Below are positions 1-16,200 of a stretch of DNA of 64,000 nucleotides, in pieces. Where the stretch lies: assembly GCA_014843695.1 (NCBI GenBank), contig CM026386.1, forward strand, positions 19,397,973-19,461,972. Direction: 5' to 3'. Positions within the stretch are counted from its first letter, which is position 1; each line of letters starts with the position of its first letter. Both the position numbers and the translations under genes were made by a program. The notes beneath the pieces are model-generated. The model did no database searches, was not told where the DNA came from, and was given only the letters and a program-made list of their open reading frames with translations. The DNA is from Archivesica marissinica. Lineage: Eukaryota; Mollusca; Bivalvia; Venerida; Vesicomyidae.

Positions 1-3000
1 ATTGCATGATGGTCATTATGCAGTTGGTACAATTGTTACATGTATTGCATGATGGTCATTGTGCAGTTGGTACATCTGTTACATGTATTGCATGATGACC
101 ATTGTGCAGTTGATACATCTATTACATGTATTGCATGATGTGTTGCATGATGTGTTGCATGATGGTCATTGTACAGTTGACACATCTGTTACATGTATTG
201 CATGATGTATTGCATGATGGTCATTGTGCAGATGGTACATCAGTTACAAGCATTGCATGATGGTCATTGTGCAGTTGGTACATCTATTACATGTATTGCA
301 TGATGGTCATTGTGCAGTTGATACATCTGTTACATGTATTGCATGATGTATTGCATGATGGTCATTGTGCAGTTGATACATCTGTTACATGTATTGCATC
401 ATGTATTGCATGATGGTCATTGTGCCGTTGGTACATCTGTTACATGTATTGCATGATGGCCATTGTGCAGTTGATACAGTTGTTACATGTATTGCATGAT
501 GTATTGTATGATGGTCATTGTGCCGTTGGTACATATGTAACATGTATTGCATGAGGTATTGCATGATGGTCATTGTGCAGTTGGTACATATGTTACATGT
601 ATTGCATAAGGTATTGCATGATGGTCATTGTGCAGTTGATACATCTTTTACATGTATTGCATGATGTATTGCATGATGGTCATTGTGCAGTTGGTACATC
701 TGTTACATGTATTGCATGATGTATTGCATGATGGTCATTGTGCAGTTGATACATCTGTTACATGTATTGCATAATGGTCATTGTGCAGATGGTACAACTG
801 TTACATGTATTGCATGATGGTCATTGTGTAGTTGGTACATCTGTTACATGTATTGCATGATGGTCATTGTGCAGTTGGTACATCCGTTACATGTATTGCA
901 TGATGGCCATTGTGCAGTTAGTACATCCGTTACATGTATTGCATGATGGCCATTGTGCAGTTGGTACATCTGTTGAATGTATTGCATGATGGCCATTGTG
1001 CAGTTGGTACATATCATACATGTATTGCATGATGGTGATTGTGCAGTTCATACACCTGTTACATGTGTTGCATGATGGTCATTGTGCCGTTGATACACCT
1101 GTTACATGTATTGCATGATGGTCATTGTGCAGTTGATACACCTGTTACATGTATTGCATGATGGTCATTGTGCAGTTGATACATCTGTTACATGTACTGA
1201 ATGATGTATTCCATGATGTATTGCATGATGGCCATTGTGCCGTTCGTACATCTGTTACGTGTATTGCATGATGGTCATTGTGCAGTTGATACATATGTTA
1301 CATGTATTGCATGATGGTCATTGTGCAGTTAGTTCATCTGTTACATGTATTGCATGAAGGTCATTTTGCAGTTGGTACATCTGTTACAAGGATTGTATGA
1401 TGGTCATTGTGCAGTTGGTACATCTGTTACATGTATTGCATGATGGTCATTGTGCAGTTGATACATCTGTTACACGTATGCATGATGGTCATTGTGCAGT
1501 TGGTACATCTGTTATATGTATTACATGATGGCCATTGTGCAGTTGATACATCTGTTACATGTATTGCATGATGGTCATTGTGCAGTTGGTACATCTGTTA
1601 TATGTATTACATGATGGCCATTGTGCAGTTGATGCATCTGTTACATGTATTGCATGATGGTCATTGTGCAGTTGGTACATCTGTTATATGTATTACATGA
1701 TGGCCATTGTGCAGTTGATACATCTGTTTCATGTATTGCATGATGGTCATTGTGCAGTTGGTACATCTGTTATATGTATTACATGATGGCCATTGTGCAG
1801 TTGATACATCTGTTACATGTATTGCATGATGGTCATTGTGCAGTTGGTACATCTGTTACATGTATTGCATGATGTTTTGCATGATGGTCATTGTGCAGTT
1901 GGTACATATGTTACATGTATTGCATGATGTATTGCATGATGGTCATTGTGCAGTTGATACATCTGTTACATGTATTGCATGATGGTCATTGTGCAGTTGG
2001 TACATCTGTTACATGTATTGCATGATGGTGATTGTGCAGTTGGTACATCTGTTATATGTATTACATGATGGCCATTGTGCAGTTGATACATCTGTTACAT
2101 GTATTGCATGATGGTCATTGTGCAGTTGGTACATCTGTTACATGCATTGCATGATGTATTGCATGATGGTCATTGTGCAGTTGATACATCTGTTACATGT
2201 ATTGCATAATGGTCATTGTGCAGATGGTACAACTGTTACATGTATTGCATGATGGTCATTGTGTAGTTGGTACATCTGTTACATGTATTGCATGATGGTC
2301 ATTGTGCAGTTGGTACATCCGTTACATGTATTGCATGATGGCCATTGTGCAGTTAGTACATCCGTTACATGTATTGCATGATGGCCATTGTGCAGTTGGT
2401 ACATCTGTTGCATGTATTGCATGATGGGCATTGTGCAGTTGGTACATATGATACATGTATTGCATGATGGTGATTGTGCAGTTGATACACCTGTTACATG
2501 TGTTGCATGATGGTCATTGTGCCGTTGATACACCTGTTACATGTATTGCATGATGGTCATTGTGCTGTTGATACACCTGTTACATGTATTGCATGATGGT
2601 CATTGTGCAGTTGATACATCTGTTACATGTACTGAATGATGTATTCCATGATGTATTGCATGATGGCCATTGTGCCGTTCGTACATCTGTTACGTGTATT
2701 GCATGATGGTCATTGTGCAGTTGATACATATGTTACATGTATTGCATGATGGTCATTGTGCAGTTAGTACATCTGTTACATGTATTGCATGATGGTCATT
2801 TTGCAGTTGGTACATATGTTACATGTATTGCATGATGGTCATTGTGCAGTTGATACATCTGTTACATGTATTGCATGATGGTCATTGTGCAGTTGGTACA
2901 TCTGTTACATGTATTGCATGATGTATTGCATGATGGTCATTATGCAGTTGGTACAACTGTTACATGTATTGCATGATGGTCATTGTGCAGTTGGTACATC

Positions 3001-6000
3001 TGTTACATGTATTGCATGATGGTGATTGTGCAGTAGGTACATCTGTTTCATGTATTGCGTGATGGTCATTGTGCAGTTGGTACATATGTTACGTGTATTG
3101 CATGCTGACTATTTTGCAGTTGATACATCTGTTACATGTATTGCAGGATGATTGCATGATGGTCAATGTGCAGATGATACATCTGTTACATGTATTGCAT
3201 GATGGTAACTGTGCAGTTGGTACACTTGTTACATGCATTGCATGATGTATTGCATGATGGTCATTGTGCAGTTGGTACATCTGTTACATGTATTGCATGA
3301 TGGTCATTGTGCAGTTGGTACATCTGTTACATGTATTGCATGATGTATTGCATGATGGTCATTGTGCAGTTGGTACATCTGTTACATGTATTGCATGGTG
3401 GTCGTTGTGCAGTTGATACATCTGTTACATGGATTGCATGATGGTCATTGTGCAGTTGGTACATCTGTTACATGTATTGCATGATGGTCATTGTGCAGTT
3501 GATATATCTGTTACATGTATTGAATGATGTATTCCATGATGTATTGCATGATGGCCATTGTGCCGTTGGTACATCTGTTACATGTATTGCATGATGTATT
3601 GCATGATGGTAATTGTGCAGTTGGTACATCAGTTACATGTATTATATGATTGCCATTGTGCAGTTGATACACCTGTTACATGTATTGCATGATGGTCATT
3701 ATGCAGTTGTTACATCTGTAACATGTATTGCATGATGGTCATTGTGCAGTTGATACATCCGTTACATGTATTGCATGATGGCCATTGTGCAGTTAGTACA
3801 TCCGTTACATGTATGCATGATGGCCATTGTGCAGTTGGTACATCTGTTGCATGCATTGCATGATGGCCATTGTGCAGTTGGTACATATGATACATGTATT
3901 GCATGATGGTGATTGTGCAGTTGGTACATCTGTTACATGTATTGCGTGATTGTCATTGTGCAGTTAGTACATATGTTACGTGTATTGCATGCTGACCATT
4001 TTGCAGTTGATACATCTGTTACATGTATTGCAGGATGTATTGCATGATGATCAATGTGCAGATGATACATCTGTTACATGTATTGCATGATGGTCTCTGT
4101 GCAGTTGGTACACTTGTTACATGCAATTACATGATGTATTGCAAGATGGACATTGTGCAATTGGTACATCTGTTACATGTATTGCATGATGGTCATTGTG
4201 CAGTTGGTACATCTGTTACATGTATTGCATCATGTATTGCATGATGGTCATTGTGCAGTTGGTATATCAGTTACATATATTGCATCATGTGTTGCATGAT
4301 GGTCATTGTGCCGTTGATACACCTGTTACATGTATTGCATGATGGTCATTTTGCAGTTGATACATCTGTTACATGTATTGAATGATGTATTCCATGATGT
4401 ATTGCATGATTGCCATTGTGCCGTTGGTACATCTGTTACGTGTATTGCATGATGGTCTTTGTGCAGTTGATACATCTGTTATATGTATTGCATGATGGTC
4501 ATTATGCAGTTGTTACATCTGTTACATGTATTGCATGATGGTCAGTTTGCAGTTGGTACATCTGTTACATGGATTGCATGATGGTCATTGTTCAGTTGGT
4601 ACATCTGTTACATGTATTGCATGATGGTCATTGTGCAGTTAGTACATCTGTTACATGTATTGCATGATGGTCATTATGCAGTTGTTACATCTGTAACATG
4701 TATTGCATGATGGTCATTGTGCAGTTGATACATATGTTACATGTATTGCATGATGGTCATTGTGCAGTTGGTACATCTGTTACATGTATTGCATGATGAG
4801 ATTGCATGATGGTCATTGTGCAGTTGGTACAACTGTTACATGTATAGCATGATGGTCATTGGGCAGTTGGTGCATCTGTTACATGTATTGCATGATGGCC
4901 ATTGTGCAGTTGATACATCTATTACATCTATTGCATGATGTGTTGCATTATGGTCATTGTACAATTGATACATCTGTTACATGTATTGCATGATGTATTG
5001 CATGATGGTCATTGTGCAGTTGGTACATATGTTACATGTATTGCATAAGGTATTGCATGATGGTCATTGTGCAGTTGATACATCTGTTACATGTATTGCA
5101 TGATGTATTGCATGATGGTCATTGTGCAGTTGTTACATCTGTTACATGTATTGCATGATGTATTGCATGATGGTCATTGTGCAGTTGGTACATCTGTTAC
5201 ATGTATTGCATGATGGTCATTGTGTAGTTGGTACAACTGTTACATGTATTGCATGATGGTCATTGTGTAGTTGGTACATCTGTTACATGTATTGCATGAT
5301 GGTCATTGTGCAGTTGGTACATCCGTTACATGTATTGAATGATGGTCATTGTGCAGTTGGTACATCTGTTACATGTATTGCATGATGGTCATTGTGCAGT
5401 TGGTACATCTGTTACATGTATTGCATGATGGTCATTATGCAGTTGTTACATCTGTATCATGTATTGCATGATGGTCATTGTGCAGTTGATACATCTGTTA
5501 CATGTAATGCATGATGGTCATTGTGCAGTTGGTATATCTGTTACATGTATTGCATGATGTATTGCATGATGGTCATTATGCCGTTGGTACAACTGTTACA
5601 TGTATTGCATGATGGTCATTGTGCAGTTGGTGCATCTGTTACATGTATTGCATGATGGCCATTGTGCAGTTGATACATCTATTACATGTATTGCATGATG
5701 TGTTGCATGATGGTCATTATACAGTTGATACATCTGTTACATGTATTGCATGATGTATTGCATGATGGTCATTGTGCAGTTGGTACATCTTTTACATGTA
5801 TTGCATGATGGTCATTGTGCAGTTGGTACATCTGTTACATGTATTGCATGATGTATTGCATGATGGTCATTGTGCAGTTGGTACATCTGTTACATGTATT
5901 GCATGATGTATTGCATGATGGTCATTGTGCAGTTGGTACATCTGTTACATGAATTGCATCATGTATTGCATGATGGTCATTGTGCCGTTGGTACATCTGT

Positions 6001-9000
6001 TACATGTATTGCATGATGGCCATTGTGCAGTTGATACATCTGTTACATTTATTGCATGATGTATTGCATGATGGTCATTGTGCCGTTGGTACATATGTAA
6101 CATGTATTGAATGAGCTATTGCATGATGGTCATTGTGCAGTTGGTAAATATGTTACATGTATTGCATGATGTATTGCATGATGGTCATTGTGCAGTTGAT
6201 ACATCTGTTACATGTATTGCATGATGGTCATTGTGTAGTTCGTACAACTGTTACATGTATTGCATGATGGTCGTTGTGTAGTTGGTACATCTGTAACATG
6301 TATTGCATGATGGTCATTGTGCAGTTGGTACATCCGTTACATGTATTGAATGATGGCCATTGTGCAGTTAGTATATTCGTTACATGTATTGCATGATGGC
6401 CATTGTGCAGTTGGTACATCTGTTACATGTATTGCATGATGGTGATTGTGCAGTTGGTACTTCTGTTACATGTATTGCGTGATGGTCATTGTGCAGTTGG
6501 TACATATGTTACGTGTATTGCATGATGGTCATTGTGCCGTTGATACACCTGTTACATGTATTGCATGATGGTCATTGTGCAGTTGATACATCTGTTACAT
6601 GTATTGAATGATGTATTCCATGATGTATTGCAGGATGGCCATTGTGCCGTTGGTACATCTGTTACGTGTATTGCATGATGGTCATTGTGCAGTTGATACA
6701 TCTGTTACATGTATTGCATGATGGTCATTGTGCAGTTGGTACATCTGTTACATGTATTGCATGATGGTCATTTTGCAGTTGGTACATCTGTTACATGGAT
6801 TGCATGATGGTCATTGTGCAGTTGATACATCTGTTACATGTATTGCATGATGGTCATTGTGCAGTTGGTACATCTGTTACATGTATTGCATGATGGTCAT
6901 TGTGTAGTTCGTACAACTGTTACATGTATTGCATGATGGTCATTGTGTAGTTGGTACATCTGTAACATGTATTGCATGATGGTCATTGTGCAGTTGGTAC
7001 ATCCGTTACATGTATTGAATGATGGCCATTGTGCAGTTAGTACATTCGTTACATGTATTGCATGATGGCCATTGTGCAGTTGGTACATCTGTTACATGTA
7101 TTACATGATGGTGATTGTGCAGATGGTACTTCTGTTACATGTATTGCGTGATGGTCATTGTGCAGTTGGTACATATGTTACGTGTATTGCATGATGGTCA
7201 TTGTGCCGTTGATACACCTGTTACATGTATTGCATGATGGTCATTGTGCAGTTGATACATCTGTTACATGTATTGAATGATGTATTCCATGATGTATTGC
7301 ATGATGGCCATTGTGCCGTTGGTACATCTGTTGCGTGTATTGCATGATGGTCATTGTGCAGTTGATACATCTGTTACATGTATTGCGTGATGGTCATTGT
7401 GCAGTTGGTACATCTGTTACATGTATTGCATGATGGTCATTTTGCAGTTGGTACATCTGTTACATGGATTGCATGATGGTCATTGTGCAGTTGATACATC
7501 TGTTACATGTATTGCATGATGGTCATTGTGCAGTTGGTACATATGTTACATGTATTGCATGATGTATTGCATGATGGTCATTGTGCAGTTGGTACAACTG
7601 TTACATGTATTGCATGATGGTCATTGTGCAGTTGGTGCATCTGTTACATGTATTGCATGATGGCCATTGTGCAGTTGATACATCTGTTACATGTATTGCA
7701 TGATGTATTGCATGATGGTCATTGTGCCGTTGGTACATATGTAACATGTATTGAATGAGCTATTGCATGATGGTCATTGTGCAGTTGGTAAATATGTTAC
7801 ATGTATTGCATGATGTATTGCATGATGGTCATTGTGCAGTTGATACATCTGTTACATGTATTGCATGATGGTCATTGTGTAGTTGGTACAACTGTTACAT
7901 GTATTGCATGATGGTCATTGTGTAGTTGGTACATCTGTTACATGTAGTGCATGATGGTCATTTTGCAGTTGGTACATCCGTTACATGTATTGAATGATGG
8001 CCATTGTGCAGTTAGTACATTCGTTACATGTATTGCATGATGGCCATTGTGCAGTTGGTACATCTGTTACATGTATTGCATGATGATTGTGCAGTTGGTA
8101 CTTCTGTTACATGTATTGCATGATGGTCATTGTGCAGTTGGTACATCTGTTACATGTATTGCATGATGGTCATTGTGCAGTTGGTACATCTGTTACATGT
8201 ATTGAATGATGTATTCATGATGTATTGCATGATGGCCATTGTGCCGTTGGTACATCTGTTACATGTATTGCATGATGGTCATTGTGCAGTTGATACATCT
8301 GTTACATGTATTGCATGATGGTCATTGTGCAGTTGGTACATCTGTTACGTGTATTGCATGATGGTCATTGTGCAGTTGATACATCTGTTACATGTATTGC
8401 ATGATGGTCATTGTGCAGTTGGTACATCTGTTACATGTATTGCATGATGGTCATTTTGCAGTTGGTACATCTGTTACATGTATTGCATGATGGTCATTGT
8501 GCAGTTGGTACATCTGTTACATGTATTGCATGATGGTCATTGTGCAGTTGGTACATCTGTTACATGTATTGCATGATGGTCATTGTGCAGTTGGTACATC
8601 TGTTACATGTATTGCATGATGGTCATTGTGCAGTTGATACATCTGTTACATGTATTGCATGATGATGTCATTGTGCAGTTGGTACATCTGTTACATGTAT
8701 TGCATGATGTATTGCATGATGGTCATTGTGCAGTTGGTACATCTGTTACATGTATTGCATGATGGTCATTGTGCAGTTGGTACATCTGTTACATGTATTG
8801 CATGATGGCCATTGTGCAGTTGATACATCTGTTACATGTATTGCATGATGGTCATTGTGCAGTTGGTACATCTGTTACATGTATTGCATGATGGTCATTG
8901 TGCAGTTGGTACATCTGTTACATGTATTGCATGATGGTCATTGTGCAGTTGGTACATCTGTTACATGTATTGCATGATGGTCATTGTGCAGTTAGTACAT

Positions 9001-12000
9001 CTGTTACATGTATTGCATGATGGTCATTGTGCAGTTGGTACATCTGTTACATGTATTGCATGATGGTCATTGTGCAGTTGGTACATCTGTTACATGTATT
9101 GCATGATGGTCATTGTGCAGTTGGTACATCTGTTACATGTATTGCATGATGGTCATTGTGCAGTTGATACATCTGTTACATGTATTGCATGATGGTCATT
9201 GTGCAGTTGGTACATCTGTTACATGTATTGCATGATGGTCATTGTGCAGTTGATACATCTGTTACATGTATTGAATGATGTATTCCATGATGTATTGCAT
9301 GATGGCCATTGTGCCGTTGGTACATCTGTTACGTGTATTGCATGATGGTCATTGTGCAGTTGATACATCTGTTACATGTATTGCATGATGGTCATTGTGC
9401 AGTTGGTACATCTGTTACATGTATTGCATGATGGTCATTGTGCAGTTGGTACATATGTTACATGTATTGCATGATGGTCATTGTGCAGTTGATACATCTG
9501 TTACATGTATTGCATGATGGTCATTGTGCAGTTGGTACATCTGTTACATGTATTGCATGATGGTCATTGTGCAGTTGGTACATCTGTTACATGTATTGCA
9601 TGATGGTCATTGTGCAGTTGGTACATCTGTTACATGTATTGCATGATGGTCATTGTGCAGTTGGTACATCTGTTACATGTATTGCTGGTTGATGGTCATT
9701 GTGCAGTTGGTACATCTGTTACATGTATTGCATGATGGTCATTGTGCCGTTGGTACATCTGTTACATGTATTGCATGATGTGTTGCATGATGTATTGCAT
9801 GATGGTCATTGTGCAGTTGATACATCTGTTACATGTATTGCATGTATTGCATGATGGTCATTGTGCAGTTGGTACATATGTTACATGTATTGCATGATGG
9901 CCATTGTGCAGTTGGTACATCTGTTACATGTATTGCATGATGGTCATTGTGCAGTTGATACATCTGTTACATGTATTGCATGATGGTCATTGTGCAGTTG
10001 GTACATCTGTTACATGTATTGCATGATGTATTGCATGATGTGCATGAGGTCATTGTGCAGTTGGTACATCTGTTACATGTATTGCATGATGGTCATTGTG
10101 CAGTTGGTACATCTGTTACATGTATTGCATGATGGTCATTGTGCAGTTGGTACATCTGTTACATGTATTGCATGATGTATTGCATGATGGTCATTGTGCA
10201 GTTGATACATCTGTTACATGTATTGCATGATGGTCATTGTGCAGTTGGTACATCTGTTACATGTATTGCATGATGGCCATTGTGCAGTTGATACATCTGT
10301 TACATGTATTGCATGATGTATTGCATGATGGTCATTGTGCCGTTGGTACATCTGTTACATGTATTGCATGATGGCCATTGTGCAGTTGATACATCTGTTA
10401 CTTGTATTGCATGATGTATTGCATGATGGTCATTGTGCAGTTGGTACATCTGTTACATGTATTGCATGATGTATTCTATGATGGTCATTGTGCAGTTGGT
10501 ACATCTGTTACATGTATTGCATGATGTATTGCATGATGGTCATTGTGCAGTTGATACATCTGTTACATGTATTGCATAATGGTCATTGTGCAGTTGGTAC
10601 AACTGTTACATGTATTGCATGATGGTCATTGTGTAGTTGGTACATCTGTTACATGTATTGCATGATGGTCATTGTGCAGTTGGTACATCCGTTACATGTA
10701 TTGCATGATGGCCATTGTGCAGTTAGTACATCCGTTACATGTATTGCATGATGGCCATTGTGCAGTTGGTACATCTGTTGCATGTATTGCATGATGGCCA
10801 TTGTGCAGTTGGTACATATGATACATGTATTGCATGATGGTGATTGTGCAGTTGATACACCTGTTACATGTGTTGCATGATGGTCATTGTGCCGTTGATA
10901 CACCTGTTACATGTATTGCATGATGGTCATTGTGCAGTTGATACATCTGTTACATGTACTGAATGATGCATTCCATGATATATTGCATGATGGCCATTGT
11001 GCCGTTGGTACATCTGTTACGTGTATTGCATGATGGTCATTGTGCAGTTGATACATCTGTTACATGTATTGCATGATGGTCATTGTGCAGTTGGTACATC
11101 TGTTACATGTATTGCATGATGGTCATTTTGCAGTTGGTACATCTGTCACATGGATTGCATGATGGTTATTGTGCAGTAGGTACATCTGTTACATGTATTG
11201 CATGATGGTCATTGTGCAGTTGGTACATCTGTTACATGTATTGCATGATGGTCATTATGCAGTTGTTACATCTGTAACATGTATTGTATGGTGGTCATTG
11301 TGCAGTTGATACATCTGTTACATGTATTGCATGATGGTCATTGTGCAGTTGGTACATCTGTTACATGTATTGCATGGTGTATTGCATGATGGTCATTATG
11401 CAGTTGGTACAACTGTTACATGTATTGCATGATGGTCATTGTGCAGTTGGTACATCTGTTACATGTATTGCATGATGGTAATTGTGCAGTTGGTACATCT
11501 GTTACATGTATTGCATGATGGTCATTGTGCAGTTGGTACATATGTTACGTGTATTGCATGCTGACCATTTTGCAGTTGATACATCTGTTACATGTATTGC
11601 ATGATGTATTGCATGATGGTCAATGTGCAGATGATACATGTGTTACATGTATTGCATGATGGTCACTGTGCAGTTGGTACACTTGTTACTGCATTGCATG
11701 ATGTATTGCATGATGGTCATTGTGCAGTTGGTACATCTGTTACATGTATTGCATGATGGTCATTGTGCAGTTGATACATCTGTTACATGTATTGCATGAT
11801 GTATTGTATGATGGTCATTGTGCAGTTGGTACATCTGTTACATGTATTGCATGATGTATTGCATGATGGTCATTGTGCAGTTGATACATCTGTTACATGT
11901 ATTGCATAATGGTCATTGTGCAGTTGGTACAACTGTTACCTGTATTGCATGATGGTCATTGTGTAGTTGGTACATCTGTTACATGTATTGCATGATGGTC

Positions 12001-12219
12001 ATTGTGCAGTTGGTACATCCGTTACCTGTATTGCATGATGGCCATTGTGCAGTTAGTACATCCGTTACATGTGTTGCATGATGGCCATTGTGCAGTTGGT
12101 ACATCTGTTGCATGTATTGCATGATGGCCATTGTGCAGTTGGTACATATGATCATGTATTGCATGATGGTGATTGTGCAGTTGATACACCTGTTACATTT
12201 GTTGCATGATGGTCATTGT
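1..12219. repeat. 43/55-bp satellite array (array 1)
   Basis: Head-to-tail tandem array that is open at the left window edge and runs into a gap on the right. The basic unit is 43 bp, beginning ATTGCATGATGGTCATTGTG, followed by a CAGTTGGTACATC block and then TGTTACATGT. A second unit form is 55 bp long because it carries one extra 12-bp ATTGCATGATGT, a partial duplication of the unit's own start. By length there are roughly 265 units. Divergence is uneven: 8.1-10.3 kb is nearly homogeneous, while 0-8 kb and 10.5-12.2 kb carry many diagnostic variants (CATCCG, GCCATT, GTGCCG, GTGTAG) in recurring order, so higher-order repeats are present. Because 43 is not a multiple of three, the short frames seen here are by-products. 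Confidence 0.97.
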
Positions 12220-13219
12220 NNNNNNNNNNNNNNNNNNNNNNNNNNNNNNNNNNNNNNNNNNNNNNNNNNNNNNNNNNNNNNNNNNNNNNNNNNNNNNNNN
12301 NNNNNNNNNNNNNNNNNNNNNNNNNNNNNNNNNNNNNNNNNNNNNNNNNNNNNNNNNNNNNNNNNNNNNNNNNNNNNNNNNNNNNNNNNNNNNNNNNNNN
12401 NNNNNNNNNNNNNNNNNNNNNNNNNNNNNNNNNNNNNNNNNNNNNNNNNNNNNNNNNNNNNNNNNNNNNNNNNNNNNNNNNNNNNNNNNNNNNNNNNNNN
12501 NNNNNNNNNNNNNNNNNNNNNNNNNNNNNNNNNNNNNNNNNNNNNNNNNNNNNNNNNNNNNNNNNNNNNNNNNNNNNNNNNNNNNNNNNNNNNNNNNNNN
12601 NNNNNNNNNNNNNNNNNNNNNNNNNNNNNNNNNNNNNNNNNNNNNNNNNNNNNNNNNNNNNNNNNNNNNNNNNNNNNNNNNNNNNNNNNNNNNNNNNNNN
12701 NNNNNNNNNNNNNNNNNNNNNNNNNNNNNNNNNNNNNNNNNNNNNNNNNNNNNNNNNNNNNNNNNNNNNNNNNNNNNNNNNNNNNNNNNNNNNNNNNNNN
12801 NNNNNNNNNNNNNNNNNNNNNNNNNNNNNNNNNNNNNNNNNNNNNNNNNNNNNNNNNNNNNNNNNNNNNNNNNNNNNNNNNNNNNNNNNNNNNNNNNNNN
12901 NNNNNNNNNNNNNNNNNNNNNNNNNNNNNNNNNNNNNNNNNNNNNNNNNNNNNNNNNNNNNNNNNNNNNNNNNNNNNNNNNNNNNNNNNNNNNNNNNNNN
13001 NNNNNNNNNNNNNNNNNNNNNNNNNNNNNNNNNNNNNNNNNNNNNNNNNNNNNNNNNNNNNNNNNNNNNNNNNNNNNNNNNNNNNNNNNNNNNNNNNNNN
13101 NNNNNNNNNNNNNNNNNNNNNNNNNNNNNNNNNNNNNNNNNNNNNNNNNNNNNNNNNNNNNNNNNNNNNNNNNNNNNNNNNNNNNNNNNNNNNNNNNNNN
13201 NNNNNNNNNNNNNNNNNNN
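12220..13219. other. assembly gap (1000 N)
   Basis: Exactly 1000 N. The round length suggests a placeholder of unknown true size. Array 1 enters from the left and the unrelated array 2 leaves on the right, so the junction between the two satellites is not resolved. Confidence 0.99.
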
Positions 13220-16200
13220 CGCGCATCCAAGATCGGACAACTACTGGGAGCTAACGACCGTAATAACTCGGTCACAGCGCGCATCCAAGATCGGACAACT
13301 ACTGGGAGCTAACGACCGTAATAACTCGGTCACAGCGCGCATCCAAGATCGGACAACTACTGGGAGCTAACGACCGTAATAACTCGGTCACAGCGCGAAT
13401 CCAAGATCGGACAACTACTGGGAGCTAACGACCGTAATAACTCGGTCACAGCGCGCATCCAAGATCGGACAACTACTGGGAGCTAACGACCGTAATAACT
13501 CGGTCACAGCGCATCCAAGATCGGACAACTACTGGGAGCTAACGACCGTAATAACTCGGTCACAGCGCATCCAAGATCGGACAACTACTGGGAGCTAACG
13601 ACCGTAATAACTCGGTCACAGCGCATCCAAGATCGGACAACTACTGGGAGCTAACGACCGTAATAACTCGGTCACAGCGCATCCAAGATCGGACAACTAC
13701 TGGGAGCTAACGACCGTAATAACTCGGTCACAGCGCATCCAAGATCGGACAACTACTGGGAGCTAACGACCGTAATAACTCGGTCACGGCGCGCATCCAA
13801 GATCGGACAACTACTGGGAGCTAACGACCGTAATAACTCGGTCACAGCGCGCATCCAAGATCGGACAACTACTGGGAGCTAACGACCGTAATAACTCGGT
13901 CACAGCGCGCATCCAAGATCGGACAACTACTGGGAGCTAACGACCGTAATAACTCGGTCACAGCGCATCCAAGATCGGACAACTACTGGGAGCTAACGAC
14001 CGTAATAACTCGGTCACAGCGCGCATCCAAGATCGGACAACTACTGGGAGCTAACGACCGTAATAACTCGGCCACGGCGCGCACCCAAGAACGGACAACT
14101 ACTTGGAGCTAACGACCGTAATAACTCGGTCACGGCGCGCATCCAAGATCGGACAACTACTGGGAGCTAACGACCGTAATAACTCGGCCACAGCGCGCAC
14201 CCAAGAACGGACAACTACTGGGAGCTAACGACCGTAATAACTCGGCCACGGCGCGCACCCAAGAACGGACAACTACTTGGAGCTAACGACCGTAATAACT
14301 CGGTCACGGCGCGCATCCAAGATCGGACAACTACTGGGAGCTAACGACCGTAATAACTCGGTCACAGCGCGCATCCAAGATCGGACAACTACTGGGAGCT
14401 AACGACCGTAATAACTCGGTCACAGCGCGCATCCAAGATCGGACAACTACTGGGAGCTAACGACCGTAATAACTCGGTCACGGCGCATCCAAGATCGGAC
14501 AACTACTGGGAGCTAACGACCGTAATAACTCGGTCACAGCGCATCCAAGATCGGACAACTACTGGGAGCTAACGACCGTAATAACTCGGTCACAGCGCAT
14601 CCAAGATCGGACAACTACTGGGAGCTAACGACCGTAATAACTCGGTCACAGCGCGCATCCAAGATCGGACAACTACTGGGAGCTAACGACCGTAATAACT
14701 CGGTCACAGCGCGATCCAAGATCGGACAACTACTGGGAGCTAACGACCGTAATAACTCGGTCACGGCGCGCATCCAAGATCGGACAACTACTGGGAGCTA
14801 ACGACCGTAATAACTCGGTCACAGCGCATCCAAGATCGGACAACTACTGGGAGCTAACGACCGTAATAACTCGGTCACACGGCATCCAAGATCGGACAAC
14901 TACTGGGAGCTAACGACCGTAATAACTCGGTCACAGCGCGCATCCAAGATCGGACAACTACTGGGAGCTAACGACCGTAATAACTCGGTCACAGCGCATC
15001 CAAGATCGGACAACTACTGGGAGCTAACGACCGTAATAACTCGGTCACGGCGCGCATCCAAGATCGGACAACTACTGGGAGCTAACGACCGTAATAACTC
15101 GGTCACAGCGCGCATCCAAGATCGGACAACTACTGGGAGCTAACGACCGTAATAACTCGGTCACAGCGCATCCAAGATACAACTACTGGGAGCTAACGAC
15201 CGTAATAACTCGGCACGGCGCGCATCCAAGATCGGACAACTACTGAGCTAACGACCGTAATAACTCGGTCACGCGCGCATCCAAGATCGGACAACTACTG
15301 GGAGCTAACGACCGTAATAACTCGGTCACAGCGCGCATCCAAGATCGGACAACTACTGGGAGCTAACGACCGTAATAACTCGGTCACAGCGCGCATCCAA
15401 GATCGGACAACTACTGGGAGCTAACGACCGTAATAACTCGGTCACGGCGCGCATCCAAGATCGGACAACTACTGGGAGCTAACGACCGTAATAACTCGGT
15501 CACAGCGCGCATCCAAGATCGGACAACTACTGGGAGCTAACGACCGTAATAACTCGGTCACAGCGCATCCAAGATCGGACAACTACTGGGAGCTAACGAC
15601 CGTAATAACTCGGTCACAGCGCATTCCAAGATCGGACAACTACTGGGAGCTAACGACCGTAATAACTCGGTCACAGCGCGCATCCAAGATCGGACAACTA
15701 CTGGGAGCTAACGACCGTAATAACTCGGTCACAGCGCATCCAAGATCGGACAACTACTGGGAGCTAACGACCGTAATAACTCGGTCACAGCGCGCATCCA
15801 AGATCGGACAACTACTGGGAGCTAACGACCGTAATAACTCGGCCACAGCGCGCACCCAAGAACGGACAACTACTGGGAGCTAACGACCGTAATAACTCGG
15901 CCACGGCGCGCACCCAAGAACGGACAACTACTTGGAGCTAACGACCGTAATAACTCGGTCACGGCGCGCATCCAAGATCGGACAACTACTGGGAGCTAAC
16001 GACCGTAATAACTCGGTCACAGCGCATCCAAGATCGGACAACTACTGGGAGCTAACGACCGTAATAACTCGGTCACAGCGCATCCAAGATCGGACAACTA
16101 CTGGGAGCTAACGACCGTAATAACTCGGTCACAGCGCATCCAAGATCGGACAACTACTGGGAGCTAACGACCGTAATAACTCGGTCACACCGCATCCAAG

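Noticed and set aside
12088..13370. Open frames of 330-390 codons across the first gap
   Set aside because: They consist almost only of N translated as unknown residues. The same applies to frames crossing 40904-41903.
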